Assembly: GCF_026309355.1 (NCBI RefSeq)
Contig: NZ_JAPJZK010000001.1
Coordinates: 4,670,501-4,734,500 of the forward strand
Source: Spartinivicinus marinus
GTDB lineage: Bacteria; Pseudomonadota; Gammaproteobacteria; Pseudomonadales; Zooshikellaceae
Length of the DNA stretch: 64,000 bases
Direction of reading: 5' to 3'
Part shown: positions 8,250 to 16,409 of the stretch, in pieces
Layout of the letters: each line of letters begins with the position of its first letter
Numbering within the stretch: position 1 is the stretch's first letter
The notes under the pieces: model-generated
Databases searched by the model: none
What the model saw: only the letters and a program-made list of their open reading frames with translations
What the model was told of the DNA's origin: nothing
Program-made: the position numbers and the translations under genes

Positions 8250-10409
8250 ATGAAACAATGCAGCAGTGGTAGCATAATCTGGCTGGTTAGCTTGGCTATA
8301 CTCCTGATTTCTAATAATGTTGTATCAACACCAGTGGAGAATATTGTCAATATGTTGAAATCCCCTCCAGTTGCCGCGCAGCAGCCTAAAACACTGAAAG
8401 TTCATGGTGAGGAGCGAGTAGATCCTTACTATTGGTTGCGAGATGATGAACGAAAGGCTCAACCTGTACTTGACTACTTACTGGCAGAGAATAGCTATAC
8501 CCAGACAAGCTTAAAATCTGTCTCGCATTTACAGGAACAGCTTTATCAGGAAATGATTGGCCGATTAGAAAAGGACGACAGTAGTGTGCCTTATCAACGG
8601 GGAGGGTATTGGTACTACAGTCGTTTTGAAGGAGATGAAGAGTATGAAAAGTTATGTCGGAGAAAAGGAAATTTAACTGCTGTTGAAACTATCATCTTAG
8701 ACTTGAACCAACGAGCTGCCCCCTATAATTATTATCAGCTGGGGGAGGCTGAAGTTAGCATTAATCAACAATTGTTGGCTTTTTCAGAAGACACTCAGGG
8801 ACGCAGACAATATAGTATTCATATCAAAGATTTAACCACAGGTAAATTACTGGTTGATGAATTAACTAACACCTCTGGTGATATTGCCTGGGCCAGTGAT
8901 AATAAAACCCTGTTTTATACTCGCAAACATCCAAAAACCTTATTACCTTATCAAGTCTATCGGCATGAGCTAGGCACTGACCAAAAACAAGATCAGCTGG
9001 TGTATGAAGAAACGGATAATCAGTTTTATATTTCCCTTTATACAACTAAATCTCACCAATATGTAGTGATTGAATTAACCAGCACCCGCACCAGTGATAT
9101 TAAATTGATAGATGCAAATAACCCACTGACTAAACCTATTTCATTTGTTAGTCGAGAGCCTGGTCATGAGTATGAGGTTGTTGATGTTGCCGATAAGTTC
9201 TTTATTCGAACTAACTGGCAGGCAGAAAATTTTCGATTAATGACCGTGGACAAGAGCCATATGGGGAATAAAGAAGCATGGAAAGAAGTGATTCCTCACC
9301 GGGTAGATACTTTTCTGGAAGATTTAGAAGCATTTAAAGGTTTTTTGGTTATAGCAGAGCGCACCAATGGTTTGCTGCAGCTTAGAATACGCCAGTTGAG
9401 TGATAATAAAGATCACTATCTAGACTTTGGCGAGCCAGCCTATACGGCTTACATAGGCCACAATGAAGAGTTGGATACAGAAATCCTTCGCTTTGGTTAT
9501 TCTTCGTTGACTACACCTGACTCTGTATTTGACTACAACATGCGTACACGTCAGAAAACACTATTAAAACAGGATAAAGTCATTGGTGCTTTCAAGCCTT
9601 CGCTTTATCAATCAGAGCGATTGATGGTGTCTGCTAGAGATGGAACGAAAGTGCCTGTTTCGTTGGTTTACCGGAAAGGATTTCGCCGTCAGGCTGGACA
9701 CCCATTATTAATTTATGGCTATGGGGCTTATGGCAGTTCATTAGATCCTTTTTTTAGTTCCGCCCGATTAAGCCTGCTAGATAGAGGTGTTGTTTATGCC
9801 CTGGCCCATGTCCGTGGTGGCGAAGACTTAGGTCGCCAATGGTATGAAGCGGGTAGACTTGACAATAAGTTGAATAGTTTTAATGACTTTATTGATGTTA
9901 CTCGTTATTTGGTCTCAGCAGGTTATGGTGCAGCAGATAATGTGTTTGCTATGGGGGGGAGTGCAGGTGGTTTGTTAATGGGGGCTGTAGCGAATATGGC
10001 TCCTGAATTATATCGAGGTATTGTGGCTGAGGTGCCGTTTGTGGATGTGTTAACCACGATGTTGGATGAAACCATTCCGCTAACCACGAATGAATATGAA
10101 GAATGGGGAAACCCCCATGATCGCCATGCCTATGAGTACATTAAGTCTTATTCTCCCTACGATAACATTACCCGACAGGCGTATCCTAATATGCTGATAA
10201 CAGCAGGGCTGCATGACTCGCAAGTGCAATATTGGGAACCAGCCAAATGGGTGGCTAAACTTCGCCAGCATGACACTAGCAATAATCAAATCCTGTTGTA
10301 TACCGAAATGGAAGCAGGGCACAGTGGGGTATCAGGCCGCTATCAGGCTTATCGTGAGTTAGCCATGGAATATGCGTTTGTTTTACATCATGCGGGGGTT
10401 GGGGATTAG
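8250..10409 (+). CDS. Oligopeptidase B-type S9 peptidase, exported
   Basis: From the ATG at 8250, preceded by AAGGA at a good distance, the product is 719 residues. A TTG eight codons upstream is less likely. An N-terminal hydrophobic stretch (about residues 8-25) ending VVST looks like a signal peptide. The propeller begins PYYWLRDDERK. The hydrolase domain shows the catalytic serine in GGSAGG (Ser571), the aspartate in AGLHDSQV (Asp656) and the histidine in EAGHSG (His691), the S9A prolyl-oligopeptidase triad. LAHVRGGEDLGRQWYEAGRL is characteristic of oligopeptidase B, which cleaves after Arg/Lys in short peptides. Export is less usual for the family and suggests a periplasmic form. Confidence 0.92.
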   Translation: MKQCSSGSIIWLVSLAILLISNNVVSTPVENIVNMLKSPPVAAQQPKTLKVHGEERVDPYYWLRDDERKAQPVLDYLLAENSYTQTSLKSVSHLQEQLYQEMIGRLEKDDSSVPYQRGGYWYYSRFEGDEEYEKLCRRKGNLTAVETIILDLNQRAAPYNYYQLGEAEVSINQQLLAFSEDTQGRRQYSIHIKDLTTGKLLVDELTNTSGDIAWASDNKTLFYTRKHPKTLLPYQVYRHELGTDQKQDQLVYEETDNQFYISLYTTKSHQYVVIELTSTRTSDIKLIDANNPLTKPISFVSREPGHEYEVVDVADKFFIRTNWQAENFRLMTVDKSHMGNKEAWKEVIPHRVDTFLEDLEAFKGFLVIAERTNGLLQLRIRQLSDNKDHYLDFGEPAYTAYIGHNEELDTEILRFGYSSLTTPDSVFDYNMRTRQKTLLKQDKVIGAFKPSLYQSERLMVSARDGTKVPVSLVYRKGFRRQAGHPLLIYGYGAYGSSLDPFFSSARLSLLDRGVVYALAHVRGGEDLGRQWYEAGRLDNKLNSFNDFIDVTRYLVSAGYGAADNVFAMGGSAGGLLMGAVANMAPELYRGIVAEVPFVDVLTTMLDETIPLTTNEYEEWGNPHDRHAYEYIKSYSPYDNITRQAYPNMLITAGLHDSQVQYWEPAKWVAKLRQHDTSNNQILLYTEMEAGHSGVSGRYQAYRELAMEYAFVLHHAGVGD

Positions 10410-10525
10410 TGAATGTTGAGCTTGTTCTAGTCGCTAAGTACATTGTGGCAAATTAGGCATTGATGGCTACAGTTTCAATAATAACGTTTTAATAGAGTGA
10501 AACTGCAAAAACCAAGGAGTTAAAC

Positions 10526-10777
10526 ATGACAGCACCTGTGAGAGCCTCTGATACGCCATTTGCAGTAGAAGTAAAAGCCGGTATGAGTTATTTCTGGTGT
10601 GCCTGTGGTCGTAGCAAAAACCAACCTTTTTGTGACGGTTCCCATTCAGGTACAGGCATTACTCCTATCAAGTATGAAGCAGAAGAGTCTAAAAAAGTAT
10701 TCTTTTGTGGCTGTAAAGTAAGCGAGCATAAACCACTGTGTGATGGTAGCCATAAGAATATATCAAACCTGAAATAA
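10526..10777 (+). CDS. Two-motif CDGSH iron-sulfur protein
   Basis: An 83-residue protein with two consecutive CDGSH iron-sulfur motifs: CACGRSKNQPFCDGSH and CGCKVSEHKPLCDGSH. Each supplies the three Cys and one His that hold a [2Fe-2S] cluster in the mitoNEET/CISD family. The doubled arrangement corresponds to the MiNT (CISD3)-like type. It is soluble with no signal sequence. The role is presumably electron or cluster transfer; partners are unknown. AAGGAG lies just before the start. The PQQ-type dehydrogenase gene begins 10 bp downstream, so the two were probably one operon before that gene was broken. Confidence 0.93.
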   Translation: MTAPVRASDTPFAVEVKAGMSYFWCACGRSKNQPFCDGSHSGTGITPIKYEAEESKKVFFCGCKVSEHKPLCDGSHKNISNLK

Positions 10778-10786
10778 AAACTTGCT

Positions 10787-11386
10787 ATGAAATGGATTTT
10801 TCAAAGTGTTTTGTTATGGATACTTATCATCGAGGCAGTATTAGCAGCAGAACTGCCCTTTAAAGTGCAAACTTTGATAAGTGATTTGCGTTACCCTTGG
10901 GGGATGGCATTTATAACACCTACTGAGCTATTAATTACTGAAAAAGGCGGTGCGGTTAAATATATACAACTTAATAAACAGACCAGTAAAACCATTGCTA
11001 CTTTGCCCGTGGCTCAAGTGGGGCAGGGTGGTTTATTGGATATTGCGCTACATCCTAAGTTTAAGCAAAATCGCTGGGTCTATCTGACGTATAGTAAAGC
11101 GGTAACTGGTGGCTATACCACTGTTTTAGCTAGAAGCATTTTTAATGATGGTCAGCTTAAACAAATAAAAGAATTATTACTTACCTCAGCCACTAGTCGA
11201 GCGAGTCACCATTTTGGCTCAAGAATTGTGTTTGATCAACAAGGCTATCTTTATATGACTATTGGCGATCGAGGAGATCGCCGTAATTCTCAGCGTTTAG
11301 ATACCCATGCAGGTAAAGTTTTAAGATTAACTGCAGAAGGTAAACCTGCAAAAGATAATCCCTTTATTAGTCACCTGAAAGGTTAA
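10787..11386 (+). pseudogene. PQQ-type sugar dehydrogenase, N-terminal half (interrupted)
   Basis: The fragment has a signal peptide (hydrophobic run ending AVLAAE) and then the start of a soluble aldose/sorbosone dehydrogenase-type propeller: LRYPWGMAF, LLITEKGG, GQGGLLDIALHPKF, SRIVFDQQGYLYMTIGDRGDR, NSQRLDTHAGKVLRL. It stops at a TAA supplied by the inserted IS200/IS605-like element. The remaining half resumes at about 11974 in another frame. Removing about 593 bp restores one frame and gives a protein of about 365 residues, normal for this periplasmic quinoprotein family. The insertion is therefore the cause of the disruption. Confidence 0.9.
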
Positions 11387-11390
11387 AACC

Positions 11391-11407
11391 ACCGGCTTTT
11401 AGCCGGT
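11391..11407. repeat. Left-end hairpin of the IS200-like element
   Basis: Perfect 7-bp stem ACCGGCT / AGCCGGT with a TTT loop, close to the left junction. In this family such hairpins are recognised by TnpA as single-stranded DNA. Confidence 0.8.
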
Positions 11408-11462
11408 CAGCTTTAGCTATGATACTCTGAGTCTACTTATATAATGCTGTAGGGGTATTGCG

Positions 11463-11891
11463 ATGGACTATAGATATGGTAGCCATACAGTTTTCAAAAT
11501 TCAGTATCATTTTGTATTTGTAACGAAATATCGTTATCAAGTGCTAAAAGGTGATGTTGGTTTAAAGGCTCGAGAGTTAATACGACAGACATGCCATACT
11601 TTTGAAATTGATATATTAAAGGGTGTCATTAGTAAGGATCATGTACATCTGCTAGTTTCAGCGCCACCCAATATGGCTCCTAGCGAAATAATGCGAAGAG
11701 TAAAAGGTCGAACGTCGGCAAAACTGTTTGAAAGCTATCCTGATTTAAGGAAAAGATACTGGGGTCGACATTTTTGGGCTAGAGGTTATTTTTGTGTAAC
11801 TTCAGGAGATGTAACAGAAGAAATGATAAAAGAATATTTAGAACATCACTTTGAGCCGAGGATTGATGATAATTTTAGGACTGAAGACTGA
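11463..11891 (+). CDS. tnpA: IS200/IS605-family Y1 transposase TnpA
   Basis: The complete 142-residue product is a HUH single-strand transposase. The HUH metal site is visible as DHVHLLVS (about residue 59) and the nucleophilic tyrosine lies in MIKEYLEHH near the C-terminus. FKIQYHFVFVTKYRYQVL at the start and MRRVKGRTSAKLFE in the middle are standard for the family. It excises and integrates the element as single-stranded DNA through the two end hairpins. Nothing in the sequence suggests inactivation, so the element may still be mobile. Two further small hairpins (CGGGTC-TTC-GACCCG and GGACT-TTC-AGTCC) follow the stop codon. Confidence 0.96.
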   Translation: MDYRYGSHTVFKIQYHFVFVTKYRYQVLKGDVGLKARELIRQTCHTFEIDILKGVISKDHVHLLVSAPPNMAPSEIMRRVKGRTSAKLFESYPDLRKRYWGRHFWARGYFCVTSGDVTEEMIKEYLEHHFEPRIDDNFRTED

Positions 11892-11944
11892 TAAAAAAAA
11901 CGGGTCTTCGACCCGTATCCGGACTTTCAGTCCATATTACTAAC

Positions 11945-11964
11945 CCACCTACTTTAGTAGGTGG
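11945..11964. repeat. Right-end hairpin of the IS200-like element
   Basis: Perfect 8-bp stem CCACCTAC / GTAGGTGG with a TTTA loop, about 10 bases before the right junction, mirroring the left-end hairpin. Confidence 0.8.
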
Positions 11965-11973
11965 TTGTTTAGT

Positions 11974-12477
11974 AAAACAACAAATGCATTGCCAGAAATT
12001 TATAGTTATGGGCATAGGAACCCTCAGGGGATGGTGTTTGATAGCACCACTCAACAACTCTGGTTACATGAACATGGCCCTAAAGGTGGGGATGAAATTA
12101 ATTTAGTTAAAGCAGGGGAGAATTATGGCTGGCCAATGATTACCTATGGCCGAGAATATTCAGGTGATGTCATTACAGAGAAAACCCATGATCCTCATAT
12201 GGAACAGCCCCATTGGTATTGGGTGCCCTCTATTGCACCTTCTGGTATGGCTTTATATCGAGGTAACCAATTTAAAAACTGGCAAGGTGATTTTTTAGTA
12301 GGAGCTTTAAAAGATAGGCTATTGGCTAGGGTAACCTTAACAGGATTACAAAAGGGTAAAGAGCAGCATTATAACTTTTATAAACGTATCAGAGCAGTCA
12401 CAGAAGGCCCTGATGGTTTTGTTTACTTGCTAACTGACCAAAGCCCTGGGGAGTTGTTAAGGCTGCTGCCAGAGTAA
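11974..12477 (+). pseudogene. PQQ-type sugar dehydrogenase, C-terminal half
   Basis: This reads as the second part of the quinoprotein propeller: LPEIYSYGHRNPQGMVF, LWLHEHGPKGGDEINLVKAGENYGWP, PSGMALYRG, VTEGPDGFVYLLTD and a normal stop. Those blocks follow directly on the last block of the upstream fragment, in a different frame because of the inserted element. The first usable start codon (TTG at 11965) lies in the element itself, so any separate product would lack the signal peptide and be non-functional. Confidence 0.9.
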
Positions 12478-12592
12478 ATGTATGTAATTTAATCAAAATA
12501 GCCTTAAGGCCTCTAACGCCTTTCTAATGAGTATGTTATAGCGGTGCATGTAAATGGTTACTTGTGCAAACACAGAGGGTGAGGACTAATGA

Positions 12593-12688
12593 GTGAAAAA
12601 CTGGTTTACAAAAACATGGAAAGAAAATAAATCACTATTTCCATTTATGGTATTGATGTTTATTTTTCGAAGTGCGATCGTTGACTGA
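12593..12688 (+). pseudogene. Remnant of a signal peptidase I (LepB-like) N-terminus
   Basis: A 31-codon frame from GTG reads MKNWFTKTWKENKSLFPF followed by MVLMFIFRSAIVD. This resembles the membrane-anchor start of short S26 signal peptidases, where the FRSA(I/V)AD segment leads into W-N-x-V-P-S-G-S-M. Here a TGA stands where the Trp codon TGG would be, and the bases after it no longer encode the PSGSM catalytic block in any frame. It therefore looks like a 5' gene fragment left by a deletion. A functional micro-protein is possible but less likely. The assignment rests on recalled family sequence. Confidence 0.5.
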
Positions 12689-12710
12689 AATTTAGTTAGA
12701 TTTGGTGCTC

Positions 12711-13643
12711 ATGAATAGAAAGTACAAAACTCGTATTGATCAGGCTCTTCAATATATCGAAGAAAACCTGTCTAAGAGAATTTTACTGACCGACGTGGCA
12801 AAAGTAAGCCATTTTTCACCTTATCATTTTCATCGCATTTTTACAGGAATTGTAGGTGAGACCATCAATGATTACATTGCAAGGCGACGGCTTGAGCGGG
12901 CGATCAACACATTAATTTTTAAACCTGATCTTTCAATGACTCAGGTAGCATTAGGTAATGGCTTTTCATCGAGTGCCAATTTTTCAAAGGCTGTGAAACT
13001 GTACTTTGGTTTTAGTCCGTCGGAAATAAGAAATCCAGATAAAATTAAAGATAGCAAGATTGGAAAAATATACAGCAAGTATGGAAAAGATTTCAATCCT
13101 TCCGATTTGTATCCTACTCGCCTCACAAATGAGATGACGAGTGCAATCTATAGAGAGGATACAATTATGAATATCGAAGTAAGAGATATTGATGGATATC
13201 GTGTATGTGCTTTACCTTCTACTCGCGGATATGAATCCAAGGCAATTTATGAAGCATGGGATAAACTGATCGGGTGGGCTGCTAGCAATGGAATAAAGCG
13301 GGATGAACAACAGCGTTTTGCATTTGCTTTTGATAATCCAACGGTTACACCCATTGACAAATGTCGTTATGAAGCTGCAATTGTGATTGGTAGTAACATA
13401 CAAGTTAACCCTCCATTTAACTTGTCGGAAATACCAAAAGGTAAATACGCCGTATTGTATTTTAAAGGTTCTCCAGAAGAAACCATTAAGGCACAATTGA
13501 GTATTTATTCAGACTGGTTGCCTGATAGCGGATTTGAGCCAGATAACTTTCCTATGCTAGAGCATTATCTGAATGATGTTAGAGTTGACGGTCATATTGA
13601 AATGGAAATTCACGTTAAACTTAAAGCGATGGTTTCGTCGTAA
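12711..13643 (+). CDS. AraC-family regulator with GyrI-like effector domain
   Basis: The N-terminal 110 residues are an AraC/XylS double helix-turn-helix: IDQALQYIEENLSKRILLTDVAKVSHFSPYHFHRIFTGIVGET, then GFSSSANFSKAVKLYFGFSPSEIR. From about residue 155 a GyrI/SOUL-like small-molecule domain follows, starting MNIEVRDIDGYRVCALPSTRGYE and ending LEHYLNDVRVDGHIEMEIHVKLK. This two-domain plan is that of Rob/BmrR-like multidrug sensors. The ATG at 12711 is preferred over an upstream TTG at 12702, since MNRKYKTRIDQ is the usual family start. There is no obvious target gene next door; the upstream neighbourhood is broken by insertions and deletions. Confidence 0.9.
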   Translation: MNRKYKTRIDQALQYIEENLSKRILLTDVAKVSHFSPYHFHRIFTGIVGETINDYIARRRLERAINTLIFKPDLSMTQVALGNGFSSSANFSKAVKLYFGFSPSEIRNPDKIKDSKIGKIYSKYGKDFNPSDLYPTRLTNEMTSAIYREDTIMNIEVRDIDGYRVCALPSTRGYESKAIYEAWDKLIGWAASNGIKRDEQQRFAFAFDNPTVTPIDKCRYEAAIVIGSNIQVNPPFNLSEIPKGKYAVLYFKGSPEETIKAQLSIYSDWLPDSGFEPDNFPMLEHYLNDVRVDGHIEMEIHVKLKAMVSS

Positions 13644-14002
13644 TTATCATATGATGAACTGAACGTTTATCATGTGCTAGCAGAGTGTATATCCAGTGAT
13701 CAGCTTTAAAGACTGCCAAATAGATTCAGTCAAAATGCTGCATATATACTCTTCGCGAATGATTTTTATAAATGCCTTCCTGGCATTTACCTTCGCTGTT
13801 CCAATTTGATCCAGTCAAATTGGTTTGGTTTTGTTATCTACACTCTTCACCCCAGTCATTTAGTTTATCTAAACTCCTGGGGCTTCATTGCTCTTGCCTA
13901 AATAATCCTTCGCTGTGAGTATCTACCACTTTATTTTTACCCCTAAAAATGATTCATGATGAGTATATCACGGTTGATTGCAATAAACTTACAAAAGTGC
14001 TT
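13644..14002. other. Intergenic region with three consecutive hairpins
   Basis: A 359-bp non-coding stretch between convergent genes. It holds three palindromes in a row: AAATGCC-TTCCT-GGCATTT (13770-13788), CCAATTTGA-TCCAG-TCAAATTGG (13801-13823) and an imperfect one at 13850-13882 with CCCCAG / CTGGGG ends and an inner AGTTT / AAACT stem. Short related phrases (ACTCTTCGC, ACTCTTCAC, CCTTCGCTG) sit between them. No coding frame is convincing. Confidence 0.6.
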
Positions 14003-15208
14003 TTATTGGGCTGCAGATGCTTTTACTGCTGATATCAATATACGCTCAAATTGTTGTAGAATGGCCCTCTGCTCGTCAGCATTATATTCAGACACATAAG
14101 GGGTATGAATATGTCCTACTGGTAAAGTAGGCTTAAATTGATTGCGTAATAGCATGCTACGGTAAGACACCTCATTGGATAAATAGCCTCCACCAGAACC
14201 CTCTACTGATATCAAGTTATTCAGCTCTACGAGTTTTTTAGGAAAACGTTCTCCTTGGTTTGTCACGACTCGGTTATTATCTTTTATTAAATAGGCACCA
14301 GTCGCCTCTTGCATAGCAGCTGCAGGTAGACTGAATTCAACAAACTCTGGTCCAGATAAAGTGGTTCCATTCAGCCGTGGCAATAATGGGTTGGACGCTG
14401 AGGCACCAGTATAAATATCAAGATTATCAGGAAATGGTGTTGAACGGCGTAACCCTGGAAATCGTTCAAGATCGAATTGTTTAGGCCTACCCATACTAAC
14501 AGTTAACACCATATCGGCTAATGGCACTCTCATATACGATGTTAACAGTGTTTCTACCATTCCTTTATCAAAATCTTCGAATCGCACAGGTAAAATAAAT
14601 GATTTAATCGTGACTTGATGGTCATCAATATTTATTGTTTTACCATCTAGAGAAAGCGCAATGGCTCCAGAAGGATTATTTTGGATAATATTTTGATCGA
14701 GATAAAAAGGATCAAATCCAGTAATAATAACTTGAAAGTGGCCACTGGGTTTAAAATTGATGTCGGTTTTCCCACGAGAAGCCAACTCATACTGCCAAAA
14801 AATTTCTGTTCGCTTATTTGTATCTAAATCTAATAGCTGGGTGTGTTGTCGTAGTATTTGACTTATTGCGAGCCTGGCCCAATATAGTGGCCTATCGTCT
14901 TTTAGTTGATTATTGCTTGGCTTTTTTGCGATAGCCCAAAGTTGATGCCCTGTTGATTTTGCAAAGTTCAGAAGTGAACTGAACTCAGTTATGGATTCTA
15001 TATTTTTGCTGAACTTATCAATAAATTTTTGATAGGGGGCAAGTATTTCAGTGTGATTTGTTTGAATATCATTGATACGTTTTTCTTCATAAGTAGGCGA
15101 CAGTGAAGTATAAGGTGAGTTTGTTGTATTGAATAAACCACTATTGCTGTATGCACTGGAAGTAAATAGTGTGACACTGACTAACAATGTAGAAACTGAT
15201 AATTTCAT
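14003..15208 (-). CDS. Secreted pyroglutamyl-peptidase-I-like protein, Cys-to-Ser active site
   Basis: The 401-residue product has a signal peptide (about residues 1-20, ending SSAYS) and a roughly 135-residue N-terminal part I do not recognise. A segment like peptidase family C15 follows: VIITGFDPFYLDQNIIQNNPS (about 160-180), ILPVRFEDF (205-213), DLERFP with Glu248, GSGGGYLSNEVSY (337-349) and VGHIHTPYV (364-372). In pyroglutamyl peptidase I the corresponding blocks are TGFEPFGG, LPV, the catalytic Glu, GTFVCN with the nucleophilic Cys, and FIHVPY with the catalytic His. Here the Cys position appears to be Ser344 while Glu and His (His368) remain. It may be a secreted serine variant or a non-catalytic homologue. 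Homology is inferred by eye. Confidence 0.6.
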   Translation of the reverse strand: MKLSVSTLLVSVTLFTSSAYSNSGLFNTTNSPYTSLSPTYEEKRINDIQTNHTEILAPYQKFIDKFSKNIESITEFSSLLNFAKSTGHQLWAIAKKPSNNQLKDDRPLYWARLAISQILRQHTQLLDLDTNKRTEIFWQYELASRGKTDINFKPSGHFQVIITGFDPFYLDQNIIQNNPSGAIALSLDGKTINIDDHQVTIKSFILPVRFEDFDKGMVETLLTSYMRVPLADMVLTVSMGRPKQFDLERFPGLRRSTPFPDNLDIYTGASASNPLLPRLNGTTLSGPEFVEFSLPAAAMQEATGAYLIKDNNRVVTNQGERFPKKLVELNNLISVEGSGGGYLSNEVSYRSMLLRNQFKPTLPVGHIHTPYVSEYNADEQRAILQQFERILISAVKASAAQ

Positions 15209-15428
15209 ATGAATGATCTCTGTTTTAGAGGTGTCCTTTATTTAAATTTTTGTATTACTTTCGACAAGAGATATAACTATACTGAAGTATACATTTTGAT
15301 AGTAGGCAGAGATTCTCTATATAATGATTATTAGAGAAATTTAAGTAGTAAGTTGGTTTTTGTATGAAAAAAACAGAATCTTAGCTTAAAATTTTTTAAT
15401 GGTTATTAAGCTAAAGTGGTGATGTCTG

Positions 15429-16340
15429 TTAAAACGCAGTTTGACGATCAACCTTTACAAAGTAATCCTTCAGGTAGTCAATCAATAGACGTAGTTTCTT
15501 TGATTTGGCACTGCCAGGTGGAAAAACGCCATAGACATTAATATCACTCAGTTGGTAGTCCTCTAACACCAATTCTAGTGAACCTGCCTGGATTTTTGGC
15601 CATGCATCGTAAACGGGAATACGCCCTAACCCATGACCACCTTCGATAAAGGCGGTGCGAGCTGCAGCGTTATTGGTGGTAATACTGCCTGTCACGGCGA
15701 TACTGTATGAACGGCTGCCTTTGCTTAATTTAATGGCGCCGGAAGTGAGTTTATAGATTACCCAATCATGTTGTCCCAGCTCAGCAGGCGTGCTTGGGCG
15801 TCCGCGTTTTTTAAGGTAATCAGGTGACCCACACAAACAGGTGGCTAAAGTGGAAAGCTTACTGGCCTGAAGTCCTGAATCAGACAGTGGTGCTCCCCGA
15901 ATGGCAAGATCGATACCTTCTTGCATGATATTCACTACTTCATCAGTCAGCATGATATCCAGTTCAATTTTGGGATAAAGGCGACGGAAGTTGTTCAATG
16001 CTGGCACGATCATCTGTAATCCAACATTCACTGGACAGGTTATTTTCAATAAACCAACAGGCTCATTTTTCAGATTCTCTATCTGTTGATTGGCGGTGGC
16101 CGCCTGTTCAGCAATGATTCGGCAGGACTGGTAATACGCACTGCCTGCTTCAGTCAGTGCAATGGATCGGGTAGAGCGGTTGAGTAATTTCACCCCCAGT
16201 TGAGATTCCAGTTTTTTGATGTGATAGCTGACGACTGCTCGCGATAAACCAATGTGCTTAGCTGCAGCGGTAAGGCTGCCTTGCTCAACGACTTGAGCAA
16301 AAACTACCATGCTTTTGAGTTGTTCGAAATTTAATGTCAT
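15429..16340 (-). CDS. LysR-family transcriptional regulator
   Basis: A 303-residue LysR protein: winged helix (VVFAQVVEQGSLTAAAKHIGLSRAVVSYHIKKLESQLGVKLLNRSTRSIALTEAG) followed by an effector domain starting GLLKITCPVNVG, as in the large group related to AaeR/DhcR-like regulators. It is divergent from the DJ-1 remnant, yqhD and GST genes. A perfect TTGACT-N5-AGTCAA palindrome lies just upstream of its start codon, a probable autoregulatory site that would also control the divergent unit. The cargo suggests aldehyde or electrophile stress (inference). Confidence 0.92.
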   Translation of the reverse strand: MTLNFEQLKSMVVFAQVVEQGSLTAAAKHIGLSRAVVSYHIKKLESQLGVKLLNRSTRSIALTEAGSAYYQSCRIIAEQAATANQQIENLKNEPVGLLKITCPVNVGLQMIVPALNNFRRLYPKIELDIMLTDEVVNIMQEGIDLAIRGAPLSDSGLQASKLSTLATCLCGSPDYLKKRGRPSTPAELGQHDWVIYKLTSGAIKLSKGSRSYSIAVTGSITTNNAAARTAFIEGGHGLGRIPVYDAWPKIQAGSLELVLEDYQLSDINVYGVFPPGSAKSKKLRLLIDYLKDYFVKVDRQTAF

Positions 16341-16360
16341 AGCCTCATTGTATCAATTAT

Positions 16361-16377
16361 TTGACTAATGAAGTCAA
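16361..16377. promoter_or_regulatory. Candidate LysR operator palindrome
   Basis: TTGACT-AATGA-AGTCAA, a perfect 6-bp inverted repeat with a 5-bp centre, between the divergent LysR gene and the DJ-1/yqhD/GST unit. It contains the T-N11-A pattern expected of LysR sites. The position about 20 bp upstream of the LysR start codon suits autoregulation. Confidence 0.5.
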
Positions 16378-16409
16378 TTTTTTTCATATTGTTAGAAATA
16401 AGTCGCAGC

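Larger units (their letters stand above)
11382..11973 (+). mobile_element. IS200/IS605-like element (tnpA only) inside a dehydrogenase gene
   Basis: About 593 bp separating the two halves of a dehydrogenase gene. It contains a single Y1 transposase gene and a subterminal hairpin at each end: ACCGGCT-TTT-AGCCGGT at 11391-11407 and CCACCTAC-TTTA-GTAGGTGG at 11945-11964. The family has no terminal inverted repeats and makes no target duplication, and none is seen. Exact ends are uncertain by one or two bases; frame restoration of the host gene requires an element length equal to 2 modulo 3, as 593 is. There is no tnpB, so this is an IS200-type element. Confidence 0.88.

Noticed and set aside
7210-10409. 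Possible functional link between the Usp-transporter pair and oligopeptidase B
   Set aside because: The genes are divergent with an ordinary promoter gap and no shared regulatory repeat was visible.
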